The notes beneath the pieces were generated by a model that saw only the letters and a program-made list of their open reading frames with translations, was not told where the DNA came from and did no database searches. This document shows positions 17,570-26,857 of a DNA stretch of 64,000 nucleotides, in pieces. Source of the DNA: Acidimicrobiia bacterium (GTDB taxonomy: Bacteria; Actinomycetota; Acidimicrobiia; Acidimicrobiales; Aldehydirespiratoraceae); the NCBI GenBank assembly GCA_022828135.1, contig JAJEJB010000040.1, positions 1 through 64,000 of the forward strand. Direction: 5' to 3'. Every line of letters starts with the position of its first letter. The first letter of the stretch is position 1. The position numbers and the translations under genes are program-made.

Positions 17570-18580
17570 CAACTCGGTCTCACGCTGGGTTACTGGAGCC
17601 GGGCCATGCCCGACGGTGTGGTGGAGTTGGCCGCCGCGGCTGAGCGGGCCGGGTTCGACGCGGCCTGGACCGGAGAGTCCTGGGGGTCCGACGCCTTCTC
17701 GCCGCTCGTGCTGATCGCCGCGGCCACCGAGCGGATGCGGCTCGGCACCGGCGTCGCGCAACTCGCGGCCCGGACCCCCACGGCCACGGCCATGCACGCC
17801 ATCACCCTCGACCACATATCCGGCGGGCGGGCGATCCTCGGGCTGGGCGTCTCCGGACCCCAGGTGGTGGAGGGTTGGTACGGTCAGCCTTCGGCGCGGC
17901 CCCTGGCCCGCACCCGCGAGTACGTCGAGATCCTGCGGCGCGTCTTCGAGCGCAGCGGTCCACTCGAATTCGCCGGAGAGCACTTCCGGCACCCCTACAC
18001 CGGTCCGGGCGCCGAGGGTCTCGGCAGACCGCTCAAAGTCATGACCCACCCGCTGCGACCCATCCCGATCTGGATCGGCGCCGAGGGACCCCGCAACGTG
18101 GCCCAGACCGTCGACATCGCCGACGGCTGGCTCCCGCTGTACTACTCGCCGATGCGCCCCGAGGTGTACGCATCGCAGCTCGCTGCCGCCCCCGAGGGCT
18201 TCGAGATCGCGGTGCACACGACGCTGAGGGTGTGCGACCTCGACAGCATTGCCGACGCCCTGTGGCCGGTGCGGGCCAGCCTGGGCTTCTACATCGGCGG
18301 CATGGGGGCCGAGGGCCAGAACTACCACACCAAGCTGATGGCCCGGATGGGATACGAGGAGGCGGCCTACGAGGTCCAGCGACTGTTCCTCGAGGGGCGT
18401 CGGGACGAGGCCATCGCGGCCGTGCCAGAGGAGTTCGCCGATGAGATCTCCCTGGTGGGCCCGGTCGAGCGCATCCGGGAGCGGTTGCGGGCCTGGGAGG
18501 AGTCGCCGGTCACGATGCTGAACGTGGCCGCCCGTTCCGAGCAGGAGTGCCGGCAGGCGGTGGAGCTCGTCAAGGGCTGA
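17567..18580 (+). CDS. LLM class F420-dependent oxidoreductase
   Basis: The 337-residue protein begins QLGLTLGYWSRAMPDG and has AWTGESWGSDAFSPL, RLGTGVAQLAARTPTATAMHA and GRAILGLGVSGPQVVEGWYG, the pattern of F420-dependent reductases close to methylene-tetrahydromethanopterin reductase. PIWIGAEGPRNV is the cofactor phosphate loop. The conserved GPQVVEG loop favours F420 over FMN, consistent with cofC in the window. Substrate unknown. GTG 17567 is chosen because of the -10 box seven bases upstream. Confidence 0.82.
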   Translation: MQLGLTLGYWSRAMPDGVVELAAAAERAGFDAAWTGESWGSDAFSPLVLIAAATERMRLGTGVAQLAARTPTATAMHAITLDHISGGRAILGLGVSGPQVVEGWYGQPSARPLARTREYVEILRRVFERSGPLEFAGEHFRHPYTGPGAEGLGRPLKVMTHPLRPIPIWIGAEGPRNVAQTVDIADGWLPLYYSPMRPEVYASQLAAAPEGFEIAVHTTLRVCDLDSIADALWPVRASLGFYIGGMGAEGQNYHTKLMARMGYEEAAYEVQRLFLEGRRDEAIAAVPEEFADEISLVGPVERIRERLRAWEESPVTMLNVAARSEQECRQAVELVKG

Positions 18581-18614
18581 GAGGCCCCGCCAGCCTGGTT
18601 GCCGCGGGTGTATC

Positions 18615-19829
18615 TCAGTGCCGGTAGGGAATCGGCATCGACGCGCTGGGAGGCGGAGTCGTCTTGATGTCCGGTGGCGGCGCGTTCCACTCCGGGTACT
18701 TGCGCACCGCGTTGGCCCGGTACTTCTCGGTGGAGTGCACCCGGTCGGGGTCGAACTCGGGGATCACCTGGTCGCCGAAGATCTCGATCATCTCGAGGAT
18801 CTCCTCGTACTCGAAGCCCTCGTTGGGCAGGCCGAACACCAGCTGGTCGGTGCCCACGGCCACATACGACTTCTCCAGCTGCTCGCACACCTCCTCGGGC
18901 GTGCCGCACAGCATGTAGCCGGCGTCGATGGCGAAGTCGAGGGTGGCCTCGTCGGGCAGGCCGGTGGGCGGCTCGGGCCAGGTGGGAGCGCCCTCGCGCT
19001 TGGGGATGGTGTCGTGGTACAGGCACACCATCGAGTACAGGTAGCCCCGGCCGTGCATCAACGCGATCTCCCGGGCCCGGTCGCGGTCCTCGAGGCAGAT
19101 GACGGCGTTGGTCATCATCACGTTGTCGTTCATGTAGGAGCCGTGGGGCTCCGAGCACCCCGCGACGGCCTCCTTGTAGCTGTCGATACGTCCCTTGAGG
19201 GCGGGCGCGGGCTCGAAGTTGAAGGCGATGGCGCCGATGCCCATGCTGCCGGCGGTGGCGAAGGTGGCCGGGTTGCCGCAGGCCACCCACAGCGGCGGGT
19301 GGGTGCCGTCGAGCGGCTTGGGGAGGACGTTGTGGTTGGGTGGTACGTGGAAGTGCTCGCCCTCGTAGGAGTAGTCCCGCTGCGCCCACATGCGGGGGAT
19401 CTCAGCCATCACCTCGTTCCACATGGCCTTGGTCTCGGAGGTGACCGTGCTGTTGAAGGTGGCCACCTCGTGGCTGCCGGCGCCCCGGCCCGTGCCGAAC
19501 TCGAAGCGGCCCTCGCAGAAGTGGTCGAGCATGGCGGCCCGCTCGGCGATGCGAACCGGATGCTCCTTGGTGGTGGGCAGGCTGGTGATGGCGGTGCCCA
19601 GGTGGATGTAGTCGGTCTGGGCTGCGATCCAGCCGATCATCACCTCCGGTGCCGACATGTGGCTGTACTCGGTGAGGCAGTGGTGCTCCCCGAACCAGGC
19701 GAACTTCCAGTTGTGCTTGTCGGCCAGGATCGGGTACGACGCCTCGCGCATCAGCATGAGGTGCTCGTGCTCGGGAATGTGCGCCGAGGGGCCCGGTATG
19801 TAGCCGTTCTGGAATATCCCGAACTCCAT
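18615..19829 (-). CDS. LLM class flavin-dependent oxidoreductase (luciferase-like)
   Basis: The 404-residue protein has KFAWFGEHHCLTEYSHMSAP near 45, the strand HLGTAITSLPTTKEHPVRIAE, and GRFEFGTGRGAGSHEV, all typical of alkanal-monooxygenase-like enzymes. GMLCGTPEEVCEQL near the end is also a family feature. Larger than the other two LLM enzymes here because of the extended C-terminal tail (PPPDIKTTPPPSAS). It probably uses FMN with a partner reductase or F420; neither can be proved. Confidence 0.8.
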   Translation of the reverse strand: MEFGIFQNGYIPGPSAHIPEHEHLMLMREASYPILADKHNWKFAWFGEHHCLTEYSHMSAPEVMIGWIAAQTDYIHLGTAITSLPTTKEHPVRIAERAAMLDHFCEGRFEFGTGRGAGSHEVATFNSTVTSETKAMWNEVMAEIPRMWAQRDYSYEGEHFHVPPNHNVLPKPLDGTHPPLWVACGNPATFATAGSMGIGAIAFNFEPAPALKGRIDSYKEAVAGCSEPHGSYMNDNVMMTNAVICLEDRDRAREIALMHGRGYLYSMVCLYHDTIPKREGAPTWPEPPTGLPDEATLDFAIDAGYMLCGTPEEVCEQLEKSYVAVGTDQLVFGLPNEGFEYEEILEMIEIFGDQVIPEFDPDRVHSTEKYRANAVRKYPEWNAPPPDIKTTPPPSASMPIPYRH

Positions 19830-19907
19830 GGACTCTCCTGGGTGGATGGCAGGCAGTGCGGCTGTCCCGGGTGAGGCTAACTGACAGGAGCCCTACCCGG
19901 TCCCGGT

Positions 19908-19923
19908 TAGGGTCGGCGAGGTG
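19908..19923 (+). promoter_or_regulatory. -10 box and leaderless start
   Basis: TAGGGT at 19908-19913 ends seven bases before the GTG start at 19921. Confidence 0.5.
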
Positions 19924-20523
19924 AACCGGTGGTGGGAGATCGGCGGAGCGGCCCACGGCGGCGTGTACGACGACCGCTGGCGGCGCATGGAGGCCAGGGG
20001 TGAGTGGGTCCACGGCGAGGCCGACCTGGTCAGCTGGTTCGAGCCGGCCTCGGTGCTGGACGCCGGCTGCGGCACGGGCCGGGTCGCCATCGAGCTCGAC
20101 CACCGGGGCGTCGACGTCGTGGGCGTGGACCTGGACACTCGCATGCTGGAGGAGGCCCGCAGCAAGGCGCCGAACGTGCAGTGGATTCTGGGCGACCTCA
20201 CCGACGTGGAGATCACTGCGCCCGGCGCGGCCGAAGGGAGGCGAGAGTTCGACCTGATCGTGCTGGCCGGCAACGTGATGGTGTTCGTGGAGGTCGGCAC
20301 CGAGGCCGCGATCGTGGCCAACATGGCTCGGCACCTGAGTCCGGGCGGGCGGCTGGTGTCCGGGTTCCGCCTGGGGCTCAGCCCGCTGACCTTCGACGAC
20401 TACGACCGGTTCGCCGAGGACGCCGGCCTCACCCTGGAGTATCGCTGGACCACCTGGGACCGTGAGCCCTTCGATGGCGGCAGCTACGCGGTGACGGTCC
20501 ACCGCCGGCCGCAAGACGTGTGA
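19921..20523 (+). CDS. Class I SAM-dependent methyltransferase
   Basis: The 200-residue protein shows motif I VLDAGCGTGRVAIEL near 45-58, the acidic residue of strand two in VVGVDLDTRML, and ILGDLTDVE. The C-terminal half keeps a standard Rossmann methyltransferase outline, with LSPGGRLVSGFRLG as motif III. The acceptor is unknown. Its stop overlaps the next gene's GTG (GTGA), so the two are co-translated. Confidence 0.85.
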   Translation: MNRWWEIGGAAHGGVYDDRWRRMEARGEWVHGEADLVSWFEPASVLDAGCGTGRVAIELDHRGVDVVGVDLDTRMLEEARSKAPNVQWILGDLTDVEITAPGAAEGRREFDLIVLAGNVMVFVEVGTEAAIVANMARHLSPGGRLVSGFRLGLSPLTFDDYDRFAEDAGLTLEYRWTTWDREPFDGGSYAVTVHRRPQDV

Positions 20524-21266
20524 ACAGCGGCGGAGACGATCACGCTCTGGCGGCCCGGCTGGCCCACGACTGCGGCCAGCGGCTGCTCGACCTGCTGCGC
20601 GACCCCTCGGTACCGCAGGGCTGGGGGTTGGAGACCGCGGGCGACCGGCGGGCCCACGAGTTCCTCACCCAGGAACTGGCTCGCCTGCGGCCGGGTGACG
20701 CGGTGCTGTCGGAGGAGGGCCGCGACGACCGGCGGCGACGGCTGGACGCCGAGCGGGTCTGGATCCTCGACCCGCTCGACGGCTCGATGGACTTCGGAGT
20801 GTCCGGAGCGTGGTCGGTGCACGTGGCGCTGTGCGAGGGCGGCGTCCCGGCCGCGGCTGCGGTGGCCGTGCCCGCCTGGGACACCACCTTCGCGACCCAT
20901 CCGCCGTCGCGGCCGACGATGTGCCGGGTCGGGCGCCGCCGGATCGTGGTGGCCAGGTCCCGGGGCTACAGCGACGGCCGCCGGCTGGCCGAGAACCTGG
21001 ACGCCGACGTCCTGACCATGGGATCGGCGGGGGTCAAGGCGATGGCGGTGGTGCGGGGCGAGATGGACGGCTACGTGCACGCCGGCGGGCTCTATGAATG
21101 GGACACGTGCGCGCCGGCCGCAGTGGCCCTGGCCGCCGGTCTGCACGCCTCCTGCGCCGACGGCTCGCCCCTGCGGTTCAACAACCCGCGCCCGCACACG
21201 CCCGGTCTGGTCATCTGCCGACCCGACTTCGCCGACGAGGTGCTCGAGGCCTTAGCTCAAGGTTGA
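20520..21266 (+). CDS. Inositol monophosphatase family phosphatase (CysQ-like)
   Basis: The 248-residue protein has the metal motifs of the IMPase/bisphosphate nucleotidase family: SEEGRD near 65 (Glu), WILDPLDGSMDFG near 85 with Ser in place of the usual Thr, and GLYEWDTCAPAAVALAAG near 200 (WD motif). The EWDTCAP form is closest to actinobacterial 3'(2'),5'-bisphosphate nucleotidases (CysQ), which remove PAP in sulfate assimilation, but an inositol or sugar phosphate is also possible. It overlaps the methyltransferase stop by four bases. Confidence 0.78.
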   Translation: MNSGGDDHALAARLAHDCGQRLLDLLRDPSVPQGWGLETAGDRRAHEFLTQELARLRPGDAVLSEEGRDDRRRRLDAERVWILDPLDGSMDFGVSGAWSVHVALCEGGVPAAAAVAVPAWDTTFATHPPSRPTMCRVGRRRIVVARSRGYSDGRRLAENLDADVLTMGSAGVKAMAVVRGEMDGYVHAGGLYEWDTCAPAAVALAAGLHASCADGSPLRFNNPRPHTPGLVICRPDFADEVLEALAQG

Positions 21267-22145
21267 GGGTGAGGGATCGGCGGCTGCCACGTGGAGGGCG
21301 CCGGGCACGACCTCGAGAGTGATCGGCGCAGGGCTGATTTCCTCGCCGTCGGCTACGAGGTCCATCTCGCCCTCGATGGTGACCGTGCGGCCCCGCATCA
21401 TGTGAACGTGGCGATGGCCGACATGGCCGCCCTCGAACACCTTCGGAAGCAGGCGCAGCATGGTGGCCCGGCCGGCCGGGCCCACCGCGCACACGTCGAT
21501 CAGACCGTCGGCGGGGTCGGCGTCGGGGCAGATGGCCATGCCGCCCCCGAACGTCGGAGTGTTGTTCACCGCGAACAGGGCGCTGCGGAACTCGGCCCGC
21601 TGGCCGTCGACGGTGACGGCGAGTTCGCGATGGCGCAGTCCCGGCATGGTGAGCAGCGTCGCCACCGTGTAGCGGCTCGGCCCCTTCGGGAAGCGCATCC
21701 GGTCGGCCCGGACGTTGACGTCCACGCTGAAGCCGCCGGTCACGCTGAACGCGACCCACCGCCCGCGGTCGGTGCGGATGACGTCGACGGGTCGGGCCGG
21801 GCCCAAGGCCCTTGCTGTGGCCTCCTCGACGCTGAGCCCGAACAATCCGAACGCTCTGGCGTAGTCGTTGCCGGTGCCTGCGGGCACCAGTCCCAGCACC
21901 GCATCGGTGCCGGCGGCTCCCTGTAGGGCGAGATGCAGGGTTCCGTCGCCGCCCACCGCGACCAGCCGCTCCGCTCCCGCAGCAACCACGGTCCGGGCCG
22001 CGTCGGTCGTCTCCTCCGCGGAGGCCCCGCTGATGTCGATCGGTGTGCGGCCGGCCTGCTCAATCACCCGGCGGACGATCGGAGCGGCGGCCGCGGCCCG
22101 TCCCCGGCCGCCCCGGGGGCTCACCAGAAGATGGACCTCACCCAC
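21252..22145 (-). CDS. Diacylglycerol/lipid kinase family protein
   Basis: The 297-residue protein begins VHLLVSPRGGRGRA and has the nucleotide-binding VAVGGDGTLHLALQG and PAGTGNDYARAFG, the signature of DagK/YegS/sphingosine-kinase-like lipid kinases. The C-terminal part holds NNTPTFGGGMAICPDADPADG, the second family block. It would phosphorylate diacylglycerol or a related membrane lipid at the cytoplasmic face. The GTG at 22145 is preferred, one at 22163 is possible. Its last 15 bp overlap the convergent phosphatase gene. Confidence 0.85.
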   Translation of the reverse strand: MGEVHLLVSPRGGRGRAAAAAPIVRRVIEQAGRTPIDISGASAEETTDAARTVVAAGAERLVAVGGDGTLHLALQGAAGTDAVLGLVPAGTGNDYARAFGLFGLSVEEATARALGPARPVDVIRTDRGRWVAFSVTGGFSVDVNVRADRMRFPKGPSRYTVATLLTMPGLRHRELAVTVDGQRAEFRSALFAVNNTPTFGGGMAICPDADPADGLIDVCAVGPAGRATMLRLLPKVFEGGHVGHRHVHMMRGRTVTIEGEMDLVADGEEISPAPITLEVVPGALHVAAADPSPSTLS

Positions 22146-22196
22146 GGCGCCCCGGTCTAGCACCGCTTCGAGGGCACCGCCGCGTATCCGGGCTTC

Positions 22197-22991
22197 CTAC
22201 AGGCCGAGGAAGCCTCCGCCGTCGGCGACGATGGTCTGGCCGGTGATGTAGCGGGCGCCGCTGGAGGCCAGGAACACCGCGACCGGGCCGATGTCGGCGG
22301 CGGCATCGCCCAGGCGGCCCAGCGGGGTGCGGGCGACCAGGCGGGTCTCGAGATCGGGATTGGCGGCTACGGCCGCTTCCATGGCCGGGGTGAGGGCCAC
22401 CGGCGCGATGGCGTTGACCCGCACGCCGTCCGGACCCCATTCCCGGGCCAGGCTCTTGACCATCCCGCGCTGGGTGGCCTTCACCGTCGCGTAGACCGGC
22501 AGGTTGGCCGACCCCTCCACACCCGCGGGCGACGTCAGCAGGATCAGCGTGCCCGGCCGCCGCCGGAGGTGGGCGAGCGAGGCCCGGGCGCACAAGAAAC
22601 TCGCGGTGGTGGCGGTGGCGATCTGGGGCCGGATCATGTCGCTGCGGGTGAGCTGCACCCCTCCGGGCCGTCCGGCGTGGGCCACCGCGTTGTGGACCAT
22701 GATGTCGAGCCCGCCGAAGCGCTCCACGGCTTCATCCACCGTCGCCTCGATGTCGGCGGCCTCGGTGACATCGCAGCGGATGAAGACAGCTTGGTGGCCG
22801 GCGGCCCGGATCGACTCCGCGGCGGGCTCACCGTTGGCGGCCCTCCGGGCGGCAATCACCACTGCCGCCCCCGCGGCGGCCAGCGCCGTGGCGATCCCGG
22901 CCCCGACGCCCTGCCCGGCACCCGTGACGATCGCCGCCTGGCCCTCAAGTACCCCGCCCGCCGGTGTCCCGGCCAGGCCGCCCCCGGTCAT
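22197..22991 (-). CDS. Short-chain dehydrogenase/reductase
   Basis: The 264-residue SDR has TGAGQGVGAGIA, a nucleotide-binding ARR after strand two, NAVAHAG, a Ser in LLTSPAGVEG and the YATVK active site. TGQTIVADGGGFLGL ends the protein in the family manner. The LTSPAG position places the catalytic Ser 13 residues before Tyr, as expected. It is translationally coupled (ATGA) to an SDR-like gene lacking the active site, so the two may form a heterodimer. Confidence 0.82.
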   Translation of the reverse strand: MTGGGLAGTPAGGVLEGQAAIVTGAGQGVGAGIATALAAAGAAVVIAARRAANGEPAAESIRAAGHQAVFIRCDVTEAADIEATVDEAVERFGGLDIMVHNAVAHAGRPGGVQLTRSDMIRPQIATATTASFLCARASLAHLRRRPGTLILLTSPAGVEGSANLPVYATVKATQRGMVKSLAREWGPDGVRVNAIAPVALTPAMEAAVAANPDLETRLVARTPLGRLGDAAADIGPVAVFLASSGARYITGQTIVADGGGFLGL

Positions 22992-23656
22992 CCGGCCATC
23001 CAGGTGCCGCCGTCCATCACCAGCGACGCACCGGTGAGGCCACCGGTCGTCCGGCCGTCGGCCAGGGCGTCGATCACCCCGGCGACCTCGGCCGCCGACG
23101 GCAGGCGGCCCAGCGCCGGGTCGTGCAGGGCGGTTGCGTCGACGGCCGTCGCCGCGTGCTCCGGCGACAGGAACATCGACGGATGCAGGGTCACGGCATG
23201 GGCCCGGATCCGATCGGGCCCCCAACTGCGGGCCAGAGACCGGGCCAGGACCCGCAACCCCTCGGCCAGCGCCGACATCGCCACCAGGTTCGCCGCGCCG
23301 GCCGCGCCCACCAGCGGCACGCAGACCACCATCGTCCCGCGTCGGGCGGCCAGGTGACGGTGCGCGCCCCGGGCCAAACGGATGGCTGCCTCCAGCGGGT
23401 CGTCGCAGGCCGCGGCCCAGTCGCCGGCGGTCATCTCGTTCATGCGGGCCGGGGTGCGGCTCTGCTCCGGGTAGAGGGCCTGCACCACCAGATCGAGGCC
23501 GTCGACCGGGGTGCCGTCGGCGCGGGCCAGGCCGTCAACGAAGCCGTCGTCGACATCGGCCGGCTCCGGAGTCGCCACCAGCACGTCCCCGGACAGTTCG
23601 GCAGCTAGGGCGGCGGCAGGATCGCCCCCGCCCACGACCAGAACGTCGCGGCTCAT
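22988..23656 (-). CDS. SDR-like protein without catalytic residues
   Basis: The 222-residue protein follows the SDR plan: VLVVGGGDPAAALAAEL at the start, LARSWGPDRIRAHAVTLHPS in the middle and TGGLTGASLVMDGGTW at the end. The region that should read YxxxK reads NLVAMSALAEG, so Tyr and Lys are lost, and the N-terminal Gly motif is degenerate. It is therefore probably a non-catalytic partner or regulator of the SDR encoded directly downstream, with which it shares an ATGA overlap. Confidence 0.7.
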   Translation of the reverse strand: MSRDVLVVGGGDPAAALAAELSGDVLVATPEPADVDDGFVDGLARADGTPVDGLDLVVQALYPEQSRTPARMNEMTAGDWAAACDDPLEAAIRLARGAHRHLAARRGTMVVCVPLVGAAGAANLVAMSALAEGLRVLARSLARSWGPDRIRAHAVTLHPSMFLSPEHAATAVDATALHDPALGRLPSAAEVAGVIDALADGRTTGGLTGASLVMDGGTWMAG

Positions 23657-23699
23657 GTCGATGCATCGCTCGTGTGAGTGCGTGCTGGACCGTCGCGGC

Positions 23700-26129
23700 T
23701 CATGCCGGCGCCTCTCGCCCGGCGTCGATCAGCCTTCGTAGCTCGACCGCGCCCCACGCACCCACGCCGCCGACGATGACCGCGCCGGCCACACACAGCC
23801 ACCCGCCCAGCGACGGCGTGTGCAGCTCGAAGAACTCGCGCAGCATCGGCAGGGCCATGGCCACGCCATAGGAGGCGGCCATGGCGGCGGCCAGACCCAC
23901 CTTCCAGGGCCTCAACGGCCGGCTGATCAGCAGCAGGATCACCAGGCCAATGGCCAGCAGCGTCATCGTGGCCGCTGTGCGGGCCTCGTCCAGGCTCACC
24001 CCGTCGAGGCGGCGCACCACCTCGTACAGCACGAAGGTCACCACACCGGCCACCGCCCCTGCCGGCAGGGAGAAGCGCAGCACGCGGCGCAGGAAGCCGG
24101 GCTTGACCAGGCGGTGGTTGGGCGCAAGGGCCAGGAAGAAGCCGGGCACGCCCACCGAGAACGTTCCGATCAGGGTCAGATGGCGGGGCAGGAACGGGAA
24201 CGGCGAGCCGGACAGTCCGATCAGCAGGGTCAGCAGCACCGCGTAGGCGGCCTTGGTGATGAACAGGTTGGCCACCCGCTCGATGTTGTTGATCACCCGG
24301 CGCCCCTCGGCCAGCACCCGGGGCAAGGTGGCGAAGCGGTTGTCGAGCAGCACGAGTTGGGCCACGGCCCGGGCGGCCGAGGATCCGGTGCCCATGGCGA
24401 TTCCCATGTCGGCGTCCTTGAGGGCGAGCACGTCGTTCACACCGTCGCCGGTCATGGCCACCGTCCGCCCCCGGGACTGCAGCGCGTGGACCATGGCCCG
24501 CTTCTGGTGCGGGTCGACCCGCCCGAACACCGTCGTGGACTCCAGGGTGTCGGCCAGCTCGCCGGGTTCGGCAGGAAGCCGGCGGGCGTCGACCGCCGCC
24601 GGGTGCAGCCGGCCCGGGACCGCGTCATCACCGGCGGGATCGCCGCCGTCGAGGTCGCCGGTGATGCCGGCCCGGTGCGCCACCGCGGCCACGGTGGCCG
24701 GATGGTCGCCGGAGATGACCTTGAGGTCTACGCCCTGGTCGCGGAAGTAGGCGAAGATCTCCGCCGCGTCGGATCGCAGCGTGTCGCCGAGACGCACCAG
24801 GCACAGCGGCTCGCGGTCGCTGGGCAGGGCCTCGCCCGAAGGCTCTTCCGCGCCGGAGCGGGTCACCACCAGCACCCGTTCGCCGTCGGCGGATGCGGCC
24901 GCGGCCCGGTCCCGGGCGACATCGCTGGCGTCGCCAGTTCCCAGCAGCACGTCGGGCGCGCCCAGGTGGAGGGTGCCCCGGCCCTCGAAGCTGGCCGCGG
25001 CCCACTTGCGGGCCGACGAGAACGGCACGCTGCCGGTCAGCCTCCATCCGGGCGGCGGGTCGCCGACCGCGTCGACGATGGCGGCCAGGGTGGCGTTGGG
25101 CGCGGGATCGGCCGAGGCCAGCGCGGCCAGCGCGCCGGTCGCCTCGGCCTCGGTGGCCGATCCCAGCGGCTCCACCCGTTCGAAGGAGATGTCCCCGGTG
25201 GTGATCGTCCCCGTCTTGTCGAGGCAGAGGGTGTCGACCCGGGCCAGCAGCTCGACGGAGGCCAGCTCCCGGGCCAGCGCCTTCCGGCGGGCCAGGGCTA
25301 CCACGCCGGTGATGAACGACAGGCTGGTCAGCAGCACCAGCCCGTCGGGCACCATGGCCACCGCGGCCGCGACCGTGCCCCGCAGCGCCTCCTGCCAGCG
25401 GTCCTCAGTGGCCAGCAGCCTCCCCAGCAGCAGCGCCGTGGCCAGCGGGATGATCCATGTCAGCCGGCGCAGGATCACGTTCACGCCGCCCTTGAGCTCG
25501 CTGCCGGCCAGCTTGAACCGGCGGGCCTCCTCCGACAGGCGGGCCGCGTAGGAGTCGGCGCCGATGGCGGTGGCCCGGTACCAGCCCGCGCCGGCGTTCA
25601 CGAACGACCCCGACATCACTCCGTCGCCGGGGGCCTTGTCGACCGGGTCGCTCTCGCCGGTCAGCAGCGACTCGTCTATCTCGAGGCCCCGGGAGTCCAC
25701 CACCTCGCCGTCCACTACCAGCTGGTCTCCGGGCTGGAGTTCCAGGATCTCGTCGGCCACCACCTCGCTCGTGCCGACCTCCTGGGTCCGGCCGTCCCGC
25801 ACCACCCGGGCCCGGGGGGCCGACAGCACCGCCAGCCGGTGCAGCGTCCGGCGGGCCTTGAGCTCCTGGGCGATGCCGATGACGCTGTTCGACACCACCA
25901 CTCCGGCGAACAGGGCGTCGGCCGGGAAGCCGGCCACCATGATGAGCACGAACATCGAGCCGATGATGGCGTTGACCGGGGTGAGCACGTTGTTGCGCAC
26001 GATCTGGCCCACGGTGCGGACCGGGGCGTCGGGCACATCGTTGGTGCGGCCCTCGCGGCGGCGCTGCTCGACCTCTGCGGTGCTGAGCCCCCGAGGTGCG
26101 GCGGCTTCCTGGGGCATGTCTGGGGTCAC
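23700..26129 (-). CDS. P-type cation-transporting ATPase, CtpE-like
   Basis: The 809-residue pump has the actuator motif LLTGESDPVDK, phosphorylation site CLDKTGTITTGD, the hinge MTGDGVNDVLALKDADMGIAMG, and about ten membrane segments. The helix sequence AMVPDGLVLLTSLSF resembles the mycobacterial CtpE group, implicated in calcium uptake, and lacks the CPC motif of heavy-metal pumps. Ion choice is inferred. GTG 26129 overlaps the stop of the PIG-L gene (GTGA) and is taken as start. It is the third gene of a run cofC, pig-L, P-ATPase. Confidence 0.85.
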   Translation of the reverse strand: MTPDMPQEAAAPRGLSTAEVEQRRREGRTNDVPDAPVRTVGQIVRNNVLTPVNAIIGSMFVLIMVAGFPADALFAGVVVSNSVIGIAQELKARRTLHRLAVLSAPRARVVRDGRTQEVGTSEVVADEILELQPGDQLVVDGEVVDSRGLEIDESLLTGESDPVDKAPGDGVMSGSFVNAGAGWYRATAIGADSYAARLSEEARRFKLAGSELKGGVNVILRRLTWIIPLATALLLGRLLATEDRWQEALRGTVAAAVAMVPDGLVLLTSLSFITGVVALARRKALARELASVELLARVDTLCLDKTGTITTGDISFERVEPLGSATEAEATGALAALASADPAPNATLAAIVDAVGDPPPGWRLTGSVPFSSARKWAAASFEGRGTLHLGAPDVLLGTGDASDVARDRAAAASADGERVLVVTRSGAEEPSGEALPSDREPLCLVRLGDTLRSDAAEIFAYFRDQGVDLKVISGDHPATVAAVAHRAGITGDLDGGDPAGDDAVPGRLHPAAVDARRLPAEPGELADTLESTTVFGRVDPHQKRAMVHALQSRGRTVAMTGDGVNDVLALKDADMGIAMGTGSSAARAVAQLVLLDNRFATLPRVLAEGRRVINNIERVANLFITKAAYAVLLTLLIGLSGSPFPFLPRHLTLIGTFSVGVPGFFLALAPNHRLVKPGFLRRVLRFSLPAGAVAGVVTFVLYEVVRRLDGVSLDEARTAATMTLLAIGLVILLLISRPLRPWKVGLAAAMAASYGVAMALPMLREFFELHTPSLGGWLCVAGAVIVGGVGAWGAVELRRLIDAGREAPA

Positions 26130-26857
26130 ACCCGCTCGACGCGCTTGAAGGCCTCGCCGTAGGGCAGGCCCGCCCTGCGACCGGCGTCGCGGCACTTCTC
26201 GACGACGCGGGCCCGGAACGCGGCCCTTTCGGTGCCGTCGTCGTCAGGACTGATGCCGTGGGTGCTCACGAACTGGCTCTCATGGGCCAGCAGGGCCTGC
26301 ACCTTGGCCTCGATCTGGGCTGGCGCCACCTGCTCGACGTGATCGGGAGCCTCGCACTCGAACAGCAGCAACTCGACGGGGCGGTGGTGGGGAACGCCGT
26401 GCTCCTTGAAGAAGTGCGGGTCGCGTGCGGCCACCAGCGCGTCCATGCACAGGAACCCGGCCGCCCGGTGGTCGGGGTGGAGGCGCCAGCGCTTGAACGG
26501 GTCGTGGCCCAGCACCACGTCGGGGCGCAGCTCCCGGATGACCTTGGCCATCCGGCTGCGCAGGGCCATGGTCACCTCCAGCTCGCCGTCCACCTCCCCC
26601 AGGAAGCGCACCTCGCCGAGGGCGCCGAGCCGGCGAGCCGCCTCGGACTGCTCCCGTTGGCGGCGGGCCACCAGGGCCGCTATGTCGGCGCCGGCGTCCC
26701 AGGTGCCCTTCGAGCCGTCGGTGCACACCAGCAGGCTCGCCTCGCAGCCGGCCTCGGCCCACTTGGCCAGCGTCGCCCCGCAGCCGAACTCGATGTCGTC
26801 GGGGTGGGCCCCAATGGCGAGCGCCCGTGCGGGCACGGCCACGTCGACGGTGGTCAC
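26126..26857 (-). CDS. PIG-L family deacetylase
   Basis: The 243-residue protein has the zinc site GAHPDDIEFGCGATLA near 15-30 and LHPDHRAAGFL near 125, with the HPDD and HPDH motifs of PIG-L deacetylases. The family removes acetyl groups from amino-sugar glycans, including the mycothiol step MshB and lincomycin-type pathways. It is smaller than MshB, and the exact substrate is open. Start GTG 26857 overlaps the stop of the cofC-like gene (GTGA), and its own stop overlaps the P-type ATPase start. Confidence 0.85.
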   Translation of the reverse strand: MTTVDVAVPARALAIGAHPDDIEFGCGATLAKWAEAGCEASLLVCTDGSKGTWDAGADIAALVARRQREQSEAARRLGALGEVRFLGEVDGELEVTMALRSRMAKVIRELRPDVVLGHDPFKRWRLHPDHRAAGFLCMDALVAARDPHFFKEHGVPHHRPVELLLFECEAPDHVEQVAPAQIEAKVQALLAHESQFVSTHGISPDDDGTERAAFRARVVEKCRDAGRRAGLPYGEAFKRVERV

